NCBI GenBank assembly: GCA_019722365.1
Contig: JADFUC010001925.1
Location: forward strand, 124,001-188,000
From: Lithospermum erythrorhizon
Lineage: Eukaryota > Streptophyta > Magnoliopsida > Boraginales > Boraginaceae
Reading direction: 5' to 3'
Length of the DNA stretch: 64,000 bases
Shown: piece after piece, positions 13,330 through 25,325 of the stretch
Position numbering within the stretch: position 1 is the stretch's first letter
Layout: every line of letters starts with the position of its first letter
The notes under the pieces: generated by a model
The model's input: only the letters and a program-made list of their open reading frames with translations
Told to the model about the DNA's origin: nothing
Database searches by the model: none
Translations under genes and position numbers: made by a program

Positions 13330-13690
13330 CATACCCTTAGAAGATCTTTAATGTCATAAGCTTCTCGATTCAATCTTCACCATTGCTGTAAGAACTCCTC
13401 AACTGTGGTTCTTTCTATCAGTAGACTTTTATCAATCACCCTATCACTGGGCATTTCAAAGGTGGATTCTCGACGCAATGCTTGTAATCGAATGGATAAA
13501 ATGTCCATCATTGTCTCGATAATATTTATACTTCCCCTCATTCCCTTTCCACCAAGCAAGAACATTAAAGTTGTCCACATTAGAAAACGATTTTTCCTCA
13601 CAGTAGGATTCCAAGTCTGTTTTGTCATTTCCATGACTTTGCAGTTTCAACATGTATTCATCATACCTTCTTTATTTAATCGTGAATAAG
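13330..13690 (-). pseudogene. hAT transposase C-terminal dimerisation domain fragment
   Basis: Two overlapping minus-strand frames together resemble the C-terminal dimerisation region of hAT transposases. One reads KTDLESYCEEKSF, then NFNVLAWWKGNEGKY, which matches the D-x-L-x-x-Y and F-D-x-L-x-W-W-K signature. The other continues with DILSIRLQALRRESTFEM and a final VEEFLQQW, matching the DIL-x-IP-x-x-x-VASESAFS and VE-x-L-x-x-x-W parts. At least one frameshift separates them. No upstream DDE catalytic core was found, so this is a broken remnant. Confidence 0.65.
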
Positions 13691-15435
13691 CGGTTGTTTC
13701 AAGCATCCAGACAAGATTCGTGGTCTTTAGTTTCTTTTTCTAATACCATATATTTGTGCTTATTGATCATAAGATCAAACACCTATCCACAGTTTCTCAT
13801 AATCTATGGATATTGATTCATAAGCAAAATTTTAATTATCACCTCTTATACCTAGAATCTCGTAATCGAGCTAAAGAAACAACAAATCATATCTTCCCAA
13901 TACTTGCTTATACTTAATGACATTTAACAACTATACTGTGATATGTTTGGTAGTACATTATCCAACCGAATATTTATCAATTCCTTTAATCCTACTTAAC
14001 TTAGACCGTAAAACGATTAACAAATAACAATTTCCTTACTAATCAAATTTGTAACATCATGAACACCTTAAAGAATTCACAAACTCATGCACTCAGGCTC
14101 ATTCAAAATCACTAGGACAAACTCAAAAGCTTCCATCATCCTCTCCAAACTTATAAAGCACTACCTATACTTATATGTAGTAGACAATATCACATGTTGA
14201 ATTTCATCTAGTGTTATTGTGTAACACTAACTTATTAGACGGCAATTGTAAATTGAGTTTATGTTCATTAAATTGAATTTAACTTGGTTATAACCAAACA
14301 AGAACTTGACACTCTTCTAACAAGACAATACTTTCAATTTCTTTCAATCCATCCCTAACTAGCAATTTATTATATGGGCACAAACATCTCACGTAAAATG
14401 TTTTACTATTCAAAACAAGATTTAGAACAGTTATAGTCTTTCCTAGAATATCAATGCAACATCACAAGAATTAGCATTATCAACTTCCCACAGGTTACTT
14501 TATCACTAATTTCATAGAACTGGCAACTCCATTTCTTTAGCAAATAAGAACCCTATTTATGCTACATGTTATTAAACAAAGATGGTATCCTTTTCTAGAT
14601 TCCAATTCCTATCAATATACGACAGCATAACCATATATCATATCATTTGAATCCTGCATCACCTAAATACCGCCTGTTAAACCAACTCTAGCAACCTTAC
14701 TCAAAAGCCCCTTAATTTTTACCATTTCATTATCAAAAACAGCGAAGCATTCTTTTCTAAATCCAAATACCTTTCCGTTTTCCTATAATAAGGAAGTATG
14801 TTTTGAGAAACTCATTAAACATCTTGCGGGTCAACTATTTAGAAAGGATATCATGCTATTAGAATCATATGTGCACAATCAGTAGTTTAACTTGCAAAAT
14901 CAAAGGTAAAATTTAAAAAAGAACTCTCTCCTTCTCGAATGCGAAGCCGAGATTGCATGCATTTACAACCATCGAGCCAAGTACTTGTAAGCTCTTGGGA
15001 AAGATTTAGTGTCTAGTCAAGTAATGCCATTTCAAATGCCTAATCAAATGCTTATATCATAATTTTTAATTCGATCGTATAATTCTACCACAAATATATA
15101 TATTTTTTTTCCCACCAGGCAATATAATAGGTTCCAAACCATGTCGCTACTGAAGAAGCTATTCGTTATTGTGAACATGAACTCCCCATTACCCTCTAAC
15201 AGTATTCTCTCTATTCAAAATTTTAACTCCCATTATCAGCTCAACCGAATCCACCTCCAACAAATGCATCCACAATTTCAAATGTCACTGGCCGAAGACT
15301 CGATTTAGATCTCATTTTTCATCATTATCCATATGTGGTTATCCGAATTCGTGAAGTCATTCTAAGATTCGAGCAACGAAAGATCTATATTAGCTCAAAC
15401 ATTTTGAAATAATAAAAATGAAACTTAATTGGAAA
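13691..15435. other. Intergenic, no gene seen
   Basis: AT-rich sequence with stops in all frames. It may be the rest of the decayed hAT element, but no other transposase motif is visible. Confidence 0.35.
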
Positions 15436-15439
15436 TAGT

Positions 15440-15825
15440 TTAAAATAAATCCCTAATTAAAAATTGTTTCTATCTGAAACCTAATTATAAAATTATTTAA
15501 TTGAAAACCCTCATCATAAAAATTATTTAACTGAAACATTAATTAAAAATTATTTAATTGAAACCCAATTACAAAATTGCTTAATTGAAATCCTAATTAG
15601 AAAATTATTTAATTAAAATCCTAATTACAAAATTGAAACCCAAATTACTAAATTAAAACATAATTAGTAATTTTCTCCAAATTAAAATCCTAATTAATTA
15701 TTTTCCCCAAATTAAAACCCTAATTAATAATTTTTACTAAATTAAAATCCTAATTAATTATTTTCCCCAAATTAAAATCTTAATTAATAATTTTTCCCAA
15801 ATTGAAACCCTAATCATTAAATTTC
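15440..15825. repeat. AT-rich minisatellite, roughly 25-32 bp unit
   Basis: Thirteen or so tandem degenerate units. The early units resemble AATTATTTAATTGAAACCC, and the later ones alternate TTTTCCCCAAATTAAAACCC with TAATTAAT spacers. The internal core AAACCCTAAT resembles a telo-box, but the units are not telomeric repeats. Confidence 0.75.
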
Positions 15826-16250
15826 AAACCATTGTAAACTATAACATACAAAAATCGGCAATTTATTAGGTTTTACGAAGTCAAAACCAAAATCAAACCA
15901 CATAATACTAAATCAATGTTATTAACAACCAGCAACAACATGCAACCCATTCGATTTTAGTCAAAATTATCAAATCGAAACCAAAATATAATAAATCGTG
16001 AGTTATTTACATATCAAACCATAACAAGCAAACCAAAGTCTTAAATAATTATTCAATTAGTCAAAGTCAACCTGGGATCGAAACTCAACCCGAACAAAAA
16101 AATAGACAAAATTAACAATCGAACCTAATAAATGATAAATAAATACACTTAATCTAAGCTATTATAACTAAATTGATCAAAGAGTGCAAACTAAAATCAT
16201 AATAGTCAACCTAGATTCAAACTTCAAATCGAAATAAAATGGATATGTCA
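15826..16250. other. Intergenic, no gene seen
   Basis: AT-rich spacer between the minisatellite and a tandem duplication. No feature supported. Confidence 0.4.
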
Positions 16251-16310
16251 CCGAACTAAATGGTCACCAAGGCTCTAATGGGTATAGTTCTCGTAAGGCT
16301 ATGTCCCAGT

Positions 16311-16510
16311 GGAAGGGGCTGGGTTTTAATGGACCGTCTGTTTGCAGAGACAGAATAATGAACCGAGACGACACTGAATCCGCTCAAATTAATTCGACAA
16401 CACCCATAATTAATGTTAAGGGGGTTAATTGATAGGGGGTGGGATTTAATGGACCTCTGGTCCACTTATATTTAATAGTCGAACCGAGTCGAATAATTTC
16501 GAATCCAAGC
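16311..16510. repeat. Tandem duplication, unit about 120 bp
   Basis: Two diverged copies follow each other. GGGTTTTAATGGACCGTCTG and then GAACCGAGACGA in the first copy correspond to GGGATTTAATGGACCTCTGG and then GAACCGAGTCGA in the second. The offset between matching points is about 120 bp. Confidence 0.6.
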
Positions 16511-18180
16511 CTACCAATTCGACAAATACCTAATTAACGCTTGAAGCCCACGCTCGATTTTCCTCCGAATGGCACTTACCGAATACTCCGAATCAATCGG
16601 TATTTACTGACTTGCACCACATAACTAGCTAATAAATAATTAGTAGTACTGTAATGTACAACTGTAAAAGCTAAAAGAGTTGAACCCACACGCTCAGGTC
16701 AATGGTGACAGATGAGAAAAGGTACAATACATAGTAACAGTATCTTTTGGTTCACGGACGAGGGTTTTTTCTTGTTGGAATCAGCATCTAGGAAACTACA
16801 AATAAATAAAACTTTTCATATTTGCAAAACATCTCCCCCTCTAAATATCGTATTGTGTTTTCTGACAAGTATTCTTCATCACTCTGTTTTATTACTAAAA
16901 AGAGGTCAAACTTTTAATTATGTTGTAATCATTTTATTCCTGATGATGATCAATTTCATCATAAAGGCAACCACCTTTTTTCATCTCTTTAACCTAAATA
17001 ATCTTTTAAACTATGAATATCAGTACTTACAACAAAAGTATATCACTACCATTGTCCACACGGACGTTTGTCAGAAGAAAATAAAAGTCGTGTGTTTTTA
17101 TTTTAATCTAATCAAATTTGACTTTCTTCTCATCTTTTTCAATTTTATGGAAATTGATGCCTGTCTTGATACTATAACCCCTTTAATAATCTCTTATTTA
17201 GACCAAGAAATATCATAATATATGTACCAAGTACTTGTGTAAATTCTATTGCTCAGAGCCTATAATTTATTTATCTAATACTAATAATGAATAATTACAC
17301 TATCCATCCTCTTATTTAATACATTCAATGTGCTACTAATAACTTTAAAACGTCTTGACAATATCTTTATAAGTCCGTGAAATGAAATATAGTATAGTAC
17401 TGTTTAAAAAAATGAAGTTTAAGTACTAATAATGTTTGGCATTATTAAGAACTTGCTTAAGCAATCCAAGAAAAACATGAACTTTAGAGTTAAGTATATA
17501 CTTTGGTCTTTGGTTCAGTAACATGGCTTACTATATAGACTTTGGTTCAAGACAAACAACCTCTAATATGTGAATCTTGGTAGTGACAATTAATTAAGCT
17601 CGAAATTCTACAGTTACACACTGCTCTACACACATTCTTGTGACAAGCAGCAAACAGCCAACACATAAACGTAAGACATAAATTGTAAATTACTATGTAT
17701 AAATTGTACCTAGCACTGAGTACATAGAAAAGATGAAGGGGGTAGGAGTGTAGGACGGACCCCAACAAAACCTATGGCTGACTTATTTTGAAAAGTTGAA
17801 AATAAAAAGGCTAAAGATAATACATTTCTCTGGGAAAGATAAAGACTTGGAAGCGAGGAAGGTTACAAAAGTATTTCTACTCTAGATGTGAGATGGGGAC
17901 GGGATATTTAGATAAATATTCACTCTATATTTAAAAAATAATTTATTTTTTAATTTAGATGTGTTGATTTTTTAAATTTTGATCATTTTAAGTATTTTTA
18001 ATATATTACACTTATATAATATGATTAATATATCAAATATAGTATTTATATTATTTTGTTGACATATATTTTAATTCCAAATTAAATTATGCAAATTAAT
18101 TAATACATCAATTTTTTATCGATTTTTACCATTGGAAAAGCAAGTTGGACAATCTTTAGTGATGGAGGGAGTATATATAA
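16511..18180. other. Upstream region of the IDD gene, no other gene seen
   Basis: A 168-codon open frame at 16712-17218 is extremely rich in Phe, Ile and Leu, as expected of chance translation of AT-rich DNA, and I do not support it. A GATGGAGGGAGTA motif at 18161-18173, the usual end of a Stowaway-like MITE, closes an AT-rich block that starts near 17900. A matching left end was not found. Confidence 0.35.
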
Positions 18181-18528
18181 TAATTGTCTTTACTTAGCTT
18201 TCATAAGAGGGTGGCATTTGGTGTTACATATATATATTAGCTTACATCTCTAGACCTCTCTCTGTAACAAGAGTCCGAAGTTTTAGATTATTTGTTGGTT
18301 TTTGGGTTTCAAAGCTTTGTGTTCTTCATTCTTGTTCTTTTGGACAAAGTTCTGAATAGTTGAATAACACCAAAGGATTTATCTGTTTGTATTTGAAGAA
18401 CTATTGCCTTATTAGTTTTGTTTTCTAGCACTACTGTTAATTTTATTCCAAGAAGCTTGTTTTTGTGAAACTATCCAAAATAATCTCAACCCCTTTAGCC
18501 TATATTATCATCATCAATTTTATTTAAA

Positions 18529-20612
18529 ATGATGTCTGGTAATACCGCCTTTTCTCTTCCAGCTTCTTCACTCCAATCCTTTGTTCATCATGAAGATGAA
18601 CCAAACCACATAAACCAATAACAGTCTCCTATTACTTTTCCAAGAAGAGAAGAAACTTACCAGGCACACCAGGTAATTTGTAACTTATTAATTATACCAT
18701 TTTATTCCTTTTAATATCTCTGAAACAACCTCCTTGATATTATAATATATGTAATAATAAGACATCAAACCTCTCATATTCAGTGTATTCTTCAGGCATT
18801 CGGATAAGTTGAGAAGTTGTTTAATTAACCTAGCTAGTAACATTAGGCTGAGTACATAGAAGATTTCCCCCTCTTCTTTATGAAACTTTAAAAGCTAGCT
18901 AGTGAATTTGAACACAAAACCTGGCTTTCTATCATATAACTGATGCTTCAAGTTGTATTAGTGTTGAAACAATTAATCTTTGAAAATTGATTAATGACTT
19001 TTCGTTCTGCTTTTCCAGATCCAGATGCAGAAGTTATTGCTCTTTCACCAAAGACACTTATGGCTACCAACAGATTCATTTGTGAGGTTTGTAACAAAGG
19101 CTTCCAGAGAGACCAAAATTTGCAGCTTCATAGGAGGGGACACAACCTTCCATGGAAGCTCAAGCAAAGGTCCAAGACAGAACAAATCAAGAAGAAAGTA
19201 TACATATGTCCTGAAAAGACTTGTGTCCATCATGACCCTTCTAGAGCCTTAGGTGACCTTACTGGAATCAAGAAACACTTTAGCAGAAAACATGGAGAAA
19301 AGAAGTGGAAATGTGACAAATGTTCAAAGAAGTATGCTGTTCATTCAGATTGGAAAGCTCATTCTAAAACATGTGGAACTAGGGAGTACAAATGTGACTG
19401 TGGCACACTATTTTCCAGGTATGTATGTATTCTTAATTAACTCCAAATAGTCAAATACCACATGACAGCAAGATATACTGTGTTCTTGATGATTTGGGAA
19501 TATATATGCAATGAACGAAGTGTAATAAATGCTATGCTTTTATTATATTCTTGAATTTATTGCTAGGCCAATTAATAAATGGAAATGATTGGGGTACTTT
19601 TGATAGTAAATTGTGGAGTAAATTTTTTGATTTAAATGACATTTTTTTACATTAATCTCTATGATACAGGAAGGACAGTTTCATAACACATAGAGCATTT
19701 TGTGATGCATTAACTGAAGAAGGTGCAAGAATGAGTTCAATTACAGCCAACAATTTGAACTTCAGAAATGAAAGCCTAATGGTAAATTGTCAAGCAAATT
19801 TGGCACAAAGCTCAAATAATGTTAGTGGGATTATGTCACAAATTGGAGCTTCTTCTTCTTATGGACCAGATTTTGGTGGAAATTATTTATCTGGAAGTCA
19901 ACGAGACAAGCCCAACCTATCCCTATGGTTAGACCATCATCAATCTTCTTCTAATAATAATTCACCTCTTTTTATGCCTTCATCAACATCTTCAATGGCC
20001 ATGCATGATAATAACAACTTTTTTGCATCCTTATCTCCAATGGGCGATTTTGGTAATAATCAAATGACTTCGTCATCAAATGTTTCCTTGTCCAAACAAC
20101 CAACCATGTCCGAAACCCTAGTCCCATCTTCTTTATCCACGGATAATCAAAACCAGACAACCAATAATTCTGGGACACCTATGTCAGCTACTGCATTGCT
20201 TCAAAAAGCAGCTCAAATGGGCTCAACAACAAGCAATAATAATAATAACAACACACCATTTTTTGGCAACCATTTGCTTGAAAATAGAAATGAGCTTCAA
20301 AGAGTATTATTCCAAAAGCAACAAGAAAATTTTGGTGCAACAACAACAATACAAGCTACTCCAGATGACGCTTCTTTCATGATAATGGGGGGATTTCAAA
20401 ACTTCTGTTCTTCATCAATGAATACAACAACAACTACAAGCACAACAAATAATCTTGATCAAGCAATGATGTTGCAACAATCTACAAGAGATTTTCTTGG
20501 GATGGGTGGCGGAGAAGGTGGCGGTCGTCGGCCGTTTTCGCCTCAAGAGCTCGCCAAGTTCGCTTCCATGAGCTCGGCTATGGGGCTAAACCATTTTGGT
20601 AGCAAGCAATAG
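18529..20612 (+). CDS. INDETERMINATE DOMAIN (IDD) C2H2 zinc-finger transcription factor, apparent frameshift in exon 1
   Basis: Three exons: 18529-18672, 19019-19418 and 19670-20612. Exon 1 opens with MMSGNTAFSLPASS, the usual IDD start, and ends with the nuclear-localisation and linker run KKRRNLPGTP. Exon 2 encodes PDAEVIALSPKTLMATNRF, then C2H2 fingers (FICEVCNKGFQRDQNLQLHRRGH, shortened here to its key residues C-x2-C-x12-H-x3-H), a second C2H2 finger and C2HC fingers ending YKCDCGTLFS. Exon 3 supplies THRAFCDALTEE, Asn/Ser-rich sequence, and the conserved motifs MSATALLQKAAQMG and TRDFLG known in this family as contact regions for partner regulators such as SCARECROW and DELLA proteins. 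Exon 1 is one base short: the ATG frame meets TAA at 18619, while the KKRRNLPGTP frame has TGA at 18597. With the base present the protein would be about 495 residues. The paralogue (MAGPIE, JACKDAW, IDD4/5 and so on) cannot be chosen. Confidence 0.9.
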
Positions 20613-21840
20613 TTACAGTTCGAATTTCTTTAACTAGAAAAAATAGGGTTCATTATTATCATGGTTAGAAGAAAAAAGCTAGGTCACGTGTGGCTTTTGT
20701 TATTGAATAAATATTATTCTATTCTTGTACAGCTCGATTTATGTAGAGTTAGAATAATGTTTTTAATGTATGGCAACCTTATCATCACAATCAATTTGCC
20801 GGTTCATCCAATTTATTATATCAATTTGCTTATTACCCCCTACCCCATTTCTAACAAAAAGAAAGGGACATGCCAAAGAGAAAGACAATGGAAAGGACAA
20901 ACCACCCTAGACATGTTTATAATAGTTTTCTTATTCTATTATTTAGTCATTCAATTGCCGTTTTGGTCCACCAAGTAATTATTGATAATGGGTAAGATGA
21001 GCCATAAATTTAATCCATAAATTTGTCACGAATTGCTGTAACATAATCTCTAAATTGACGGATGCAACTTGATGAAAGTCGATTGGCATTTTTTTTTTGT
21101 AAGAACCACTTTCGGGCGGGGCTTAATGCAATATTTTAATTACGTTTTGGTGAATCTATGGTCGAAAGTTGGACAATAAAGACTAATGGTGTGTGCCGAT
21201 TTGGGATGAACGAATTATGTAAAATTTTAAACTTCATTTCATGGGGTTCTATTTTTTGTGTTAACCTAGTTAATCTAGTTGAACGATTCAATTTCATTCA
21301 CCTCCATCGACCTCATATTTTCATTAACCCCGAATTGCATTTCATTATACTCACATACCTCACCCTGTGATCTCACCTACCAAATAAAACAAGACATCAA
21401 ACAACATTTTAAACATTCACATAGATTAACCTACTCATTAGAAAACATAATTAACGTGTTAAGAAAAATCCGACGCCTATTCTTTTTAGATGGCGCTGCA
21501 TTGTGGTCGGTTCTATGTCGGCATTCAAGCCTGGTTATATTATTCACAAAGTATAATGTCAAGGTAGCAACATTTCAGTCATTTAAATTACGAAAATAAA
21601 TAAATAATAAAATATATACCCGACGCTAACTGACGTATGTATGTCCGTATACAAACGGTTCCCTCACCTCTCTTGTTCATTTATTTTCTAAAAAACTCCA
21701 TCCTCCCCACATTAACCCTCCTAACCGGCGCGCTCTTTCCTCCCACGCTTCCCACACCCAAAAATCAAGGCACGTCATTTTCCCCAATTCCTTTTTCCCA
21801 GCTTTTGTTGCTTTTTAATTCGTAATTATTGAGTAAATAT
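20613..21840. other. 3' flank of the IDD gene and intergenic DNA
   Basis: It begins with the 3' untranslated region of the IDD gene. Open frames of 60-106 codons occur at 20661-20978 and 21158-21825 but read as chance translations with no domain. No gene supported. Confidence 0.4.
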
Positions 21841-21844
21841 TTAT

Positions 21845-22500
21845 ATAATTATTTATTTATATTTGTTTAATTATGATTTTAACGTTTTTAATTAATTGTG
21901 TAATTTGTCCCCCCCTCTTTCATTTTTTCAATTTTGTTTGTCAAGTTGATATAATTATTTGTTTAATTATGATTTTAATTCGTTTTTAATTAATTGTAAT
22001 TCATTTTTAATTAATTGTTTAATTCAAATTATATTGTTGACTCAGACATTATTAAATTGAATGATTAGTTTTTTTTAATTGATTTATTAGTTGTATCAAT
22101 CGATTTAATTGAATTACAATTTCATTCGAGGTTAACGATTAATTGAACTTGGTATTAGAAATGGAACGTTCCGTTAAATCTCGGATTGTTAGTCTGAATT
22201 GGATCGCTTAATTTTTGATAATTGAATCGGTAGAGAGTATAATTGAAATCGAATTGAATTGAATAGAATCAATTCGGTCGATTTGGTTTAATCAATTGAA
22301 TATGATCAATTTTTGTTAATTTGAATTCGCTTGATTGAATTGTATCAATTGATTTGAGTTAGAATTAAATTAAATGTAGATCGAATTGATTTTATTTGAT
22401 TGAAATTGAACAATTTAGTTTATCTCGAATTGAATTAAATGTGCTTGAATTGAATTTAGTTGAATTAGTCTGAATTAAATTGAAGCTGAATTGTGTTGTT
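21845..22500. repeat. AT-rich duplicated block and GAATT-rich simple repeat
   Basis: A segment containing TTTGTTTAATTATGATTTTA followed by TTTTTAATTAATTG appears twice about 105 bp apart (near 21865 and 21958). From about 22230 to 22500 the sequence is dominated by degenerate TTGAATT and GAATTGA units. Confidence 0.55.
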
Positions 22501-22519
22501 GTTTTAATTCTAATTAGCC

Positions 22520-23440
22520 TGAAATGCAACTTTCTATGGCTCATCACAAAGCGGTAAGACTAGTCGTAAGGTTAATCGGACTAACAAGTGAGATAGAAGC
22601 GGGCTGACAAGAGGCCGAGGGTGCTCATCCAATCTTTACTATAAAAAAAATACTTGGCCCTCCTCATATACTCACTCCCCACTCATCCCCATCCGAGGAC
22701 TATATCCGTTAGTACTGTCAATTCTACTTGACCATTTGCCACTATCGGGAGTAACAAGATCACCTTAAACGCCGACCGACGACGCATTAATCTCTTTATC
22801 AACGGTGATACGCACGGATCTCAAGAGAATATGTTGGTACATGATGCTGCTGCGACTTGGTCTTGACAAGGCAACACTCATGTACCAAAGAGTAGATCTT
22901 CCTGTGTCCCCTCGACATGCTGGGACGGGAAGTCATCACGTATAGTCTAAAGGGAAAGAAGTTCAAGTTTTGTTTATTAAGCTTTATTTTATTAATTTTA
23001 TATCATTCAGATTCTAACGATGTGTTTATGTTGGGGATTATCGGTAACGGAGTCCCCTGTGATTCTTTGGGGATGTAAATAGGTGTTCAAGAATAATCAG
23101 GCCACAATTATCTTATTTGAACTAATCAAGCAAAGGTAAAATATGAGAATCTTTTGGTAAGTACCATTAATATCGCTAATTTTAATGTTTAATTTTGAAT
23201 ATAAATTTTACTAACTTGATTTTGTATTTGTTTCGTACAATATAATATCAGAGGAGGTCTCACTTGCGGCTACATCCGGGAGAGATCGACAAACTGCAAG
23301 GCGTAGCTGGGACCTCAATACGGCGGAAAAGCCAATGCCTGGGCGATAAAGGCTTATTGTCGATTGTTCGGCTGGGACGCCAAAATTTTTCATTGATCCA
23401 AGATCTAGCAATTTGGGTATATGAAGTTTTAATTGTTCTC
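22520..23440 (+). mobile_element. LTR-retrotransposon-like fragment, family unknown
   Basis: The base composition jumps from very AT-rich to mixed. TATAAAAAAAATACTTGG at about 22641 followed by CCTCCTCATATACTCACTCC resembles the TATA, R and leader part of a plant gypsy LTR. No protein domain is recognisable in it, so the call rests on composition and layout only. Confidence 0.3.
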
Positions 23441-23839
23441 AAGTACTATTAAGTTTGATTTTAATTGTGTTTCATTTTTAACGTGTATTTAATTTTTCTT
23501 GTTTACTATTAAGTTTGATTTTATGAATATTAGTTGTTTTATGAATCTTCATATTATGTTGATATTTGTCAGGTTATTTGTTTTAAACCAATAAAACCAT
23601 AGGTTACGAAAGCTAAATAAAACCGTTGTTTCGCGTCATAGAATACATCTAGCTGGTATATGTCGTTTTTACATGCTACTATATCCGAGTCGGCTCGACG
23701 CCGACTGATATCGGTATATGCTCCAGTTAGCGCTTGCCTCAGCCTGACTTTTGATTTTTAATGAATTTATAAATGATATATTTAGCATGTATAATAATGA
23801 TTTCAGATGTGCATTAACATTATAATCCAAAACAGCTTA

Positions 23840-23882
23840 CGTTTATAACCATTTTGCATCATGATCGTAATGAATGAGACTG

Positions 23883-23933
<51 letters not shown>

Positions 23934-24420
23934 ATATATATATTTCATGTCACATGAGTATTATCACTCAAGAATATTTTATAATATTTTTATGTTTAGT
24001 GTTTGTATAATTAATTTACAATTATATATCTAAAAATCAGTATTTTTTTATACGTGGAATAATTAAAAGTTATTTTTTTTTTACAGAAGACCAAGAGGTT
24101 ACTAAAGATCGGTTTAGAACATTTCGCTGGTTTATAATAAAAAATATATTTATCTCCTTTTAATGATAGTTGTAACCATAAATTACTATAATCATTGAAT
24201 TGAATAGTGCCTATAACCATCGTGTATCATACCACACTGGTTAATAACTCGGCCTTTTATATATAATATATCGTATGAGAATTATCGATCATGAATAATT
24301 TTATAATTTTATAGTTTTGTGTTTATAATAATTAATTTACAATTATAATTAACAAAAAATGATATTTATTATATGTTGAATAATTAAATTTGAATTAAAT
24401 GATTTATTTATTTTAGGTTT
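23840..24420. repeat. Tandem duplication, unit about 330 bp
   Basis: Two diverged copies are seen. TTTATAATTTTATAGTTTTG and TAATTTACAATTATAATTAA at about 24297-24352 match TTTATAATATTTTTATGTTT and TAATTTACAATTATATATCT at about 23978-24031. ATAACCATTTTGCATCAT (23847) matches ATAACCATCGTGTATCAT (24213). The TA microsatellite lies in the first copy and a much shorter TA run lies at the same place in the second. Confidence 0.6.
23888..23931. repeat. (TA)n microsatellite
   Basis: An uninterrupted run of about 22 TA dinucleotides, followed after GT by a further short TA run. Confidence 0.9.
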
Positions 24421-25080
24421 ACTAGCTTCGTTGGTTTCTCGCAATTTACATTTGGCGTCAAGTTATGGTATCGACGCCATTCCGACGCTTCCACCGACGC
24501 CTAACTGTCTGGGGACATAAACGATAAAGGGGATGCTCGTATTTTCAGTCGAACTAATAACATGCATCTAATTCTATAAAGGCTATTTTGGGAACAATAA
24601 TAATGATTTATTCTTTAAATACAATTAGAGTCCAATATTTTATTTTCAAGTTTTTCATGTAATTAACAAGTTTGTATTAAACCCCATAATGTCAGAAAAT
24701 GTAGTCATGGTTTTAGCTTTGTATAATCATGCGTGGTGGATAGCTAAAAACTGCATAGTTTTTACCACGCACATGTTAGCGTGATGTTACGTGTTGGTTG
24801 TAGTAACAGCATTTTATTAGTAACATGTCCGTTACGACTGGGTTGTAATGCTTCCCGCTAACTTCAAAATGGAAATTCAAATATTTTATTTTCACGTGTC
24901 GTCCGCGGTTCCAAGGCTCAACATGCCTACTTTCAGATTTGTCAATCACCTTCTATATAAACACTTTAATCAAGATATCTATACACTTTAACACTTTAGT
25001 TTTGTTTAATTTGTCATATTATCTCTCTAATTTTCATTCTATAATTTTTTTAATTATTATTGTTTAATCTACTTGTTGTA
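24421..25080. other. Intergenic, no gene seen
   Basis: AT-rich DNA with a GC-richer patch at 24440-24520 holding several GACGCC words. No coding potential. Confidence 0.4.
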
Positions 25081-25325
25081 ATTTCTGTTCTAATTTTATT
25101 TATGTTTAATCTAATATTATAATTTTTATTTTGTAGGGAAATTCAAAGAGGTAATTATTATAATTGTCTCATAATACATTGTCTTATAATATACATTTTA
25201 TTTATTATTAGTTATATTTAATCTATTTTGTTTTGTTGTACTTGTATCTTATTTTATTTTTATGTTTAATCTAATGCCATATTTAACCTCTATTTTGTGT
25301 GGCAATTCAAATAGGTAATTTTAAT
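25080..25325. repeat. Tandem duplication, unit about 165 bp
   Basis: TTATGTTTAATCTAATATTA, then TATTTTGT and AATTCAAAGAGGTAATT (25100-25160), recur as TTATGTTTAATCTAATGCCA, then TATTTTGT and AATTCAAATAGGTAATT (25259-25320). Confidence 0.6.

Noticed and set aside
15440..15825. Interstitial telomere tract
   Set aside because: Only single AAACCCTAA-like cores spaced about 30 bp apart; there are no contiguous TTTAGGG units.
16712..17218. 168-codon open frame upstream of the IDD gene
   Set aside because: Composition is dominated by Phe, Ile, Leu and Asn as in chance translation of AT-rich DNA; no domain, no promoter or homologue recognised.
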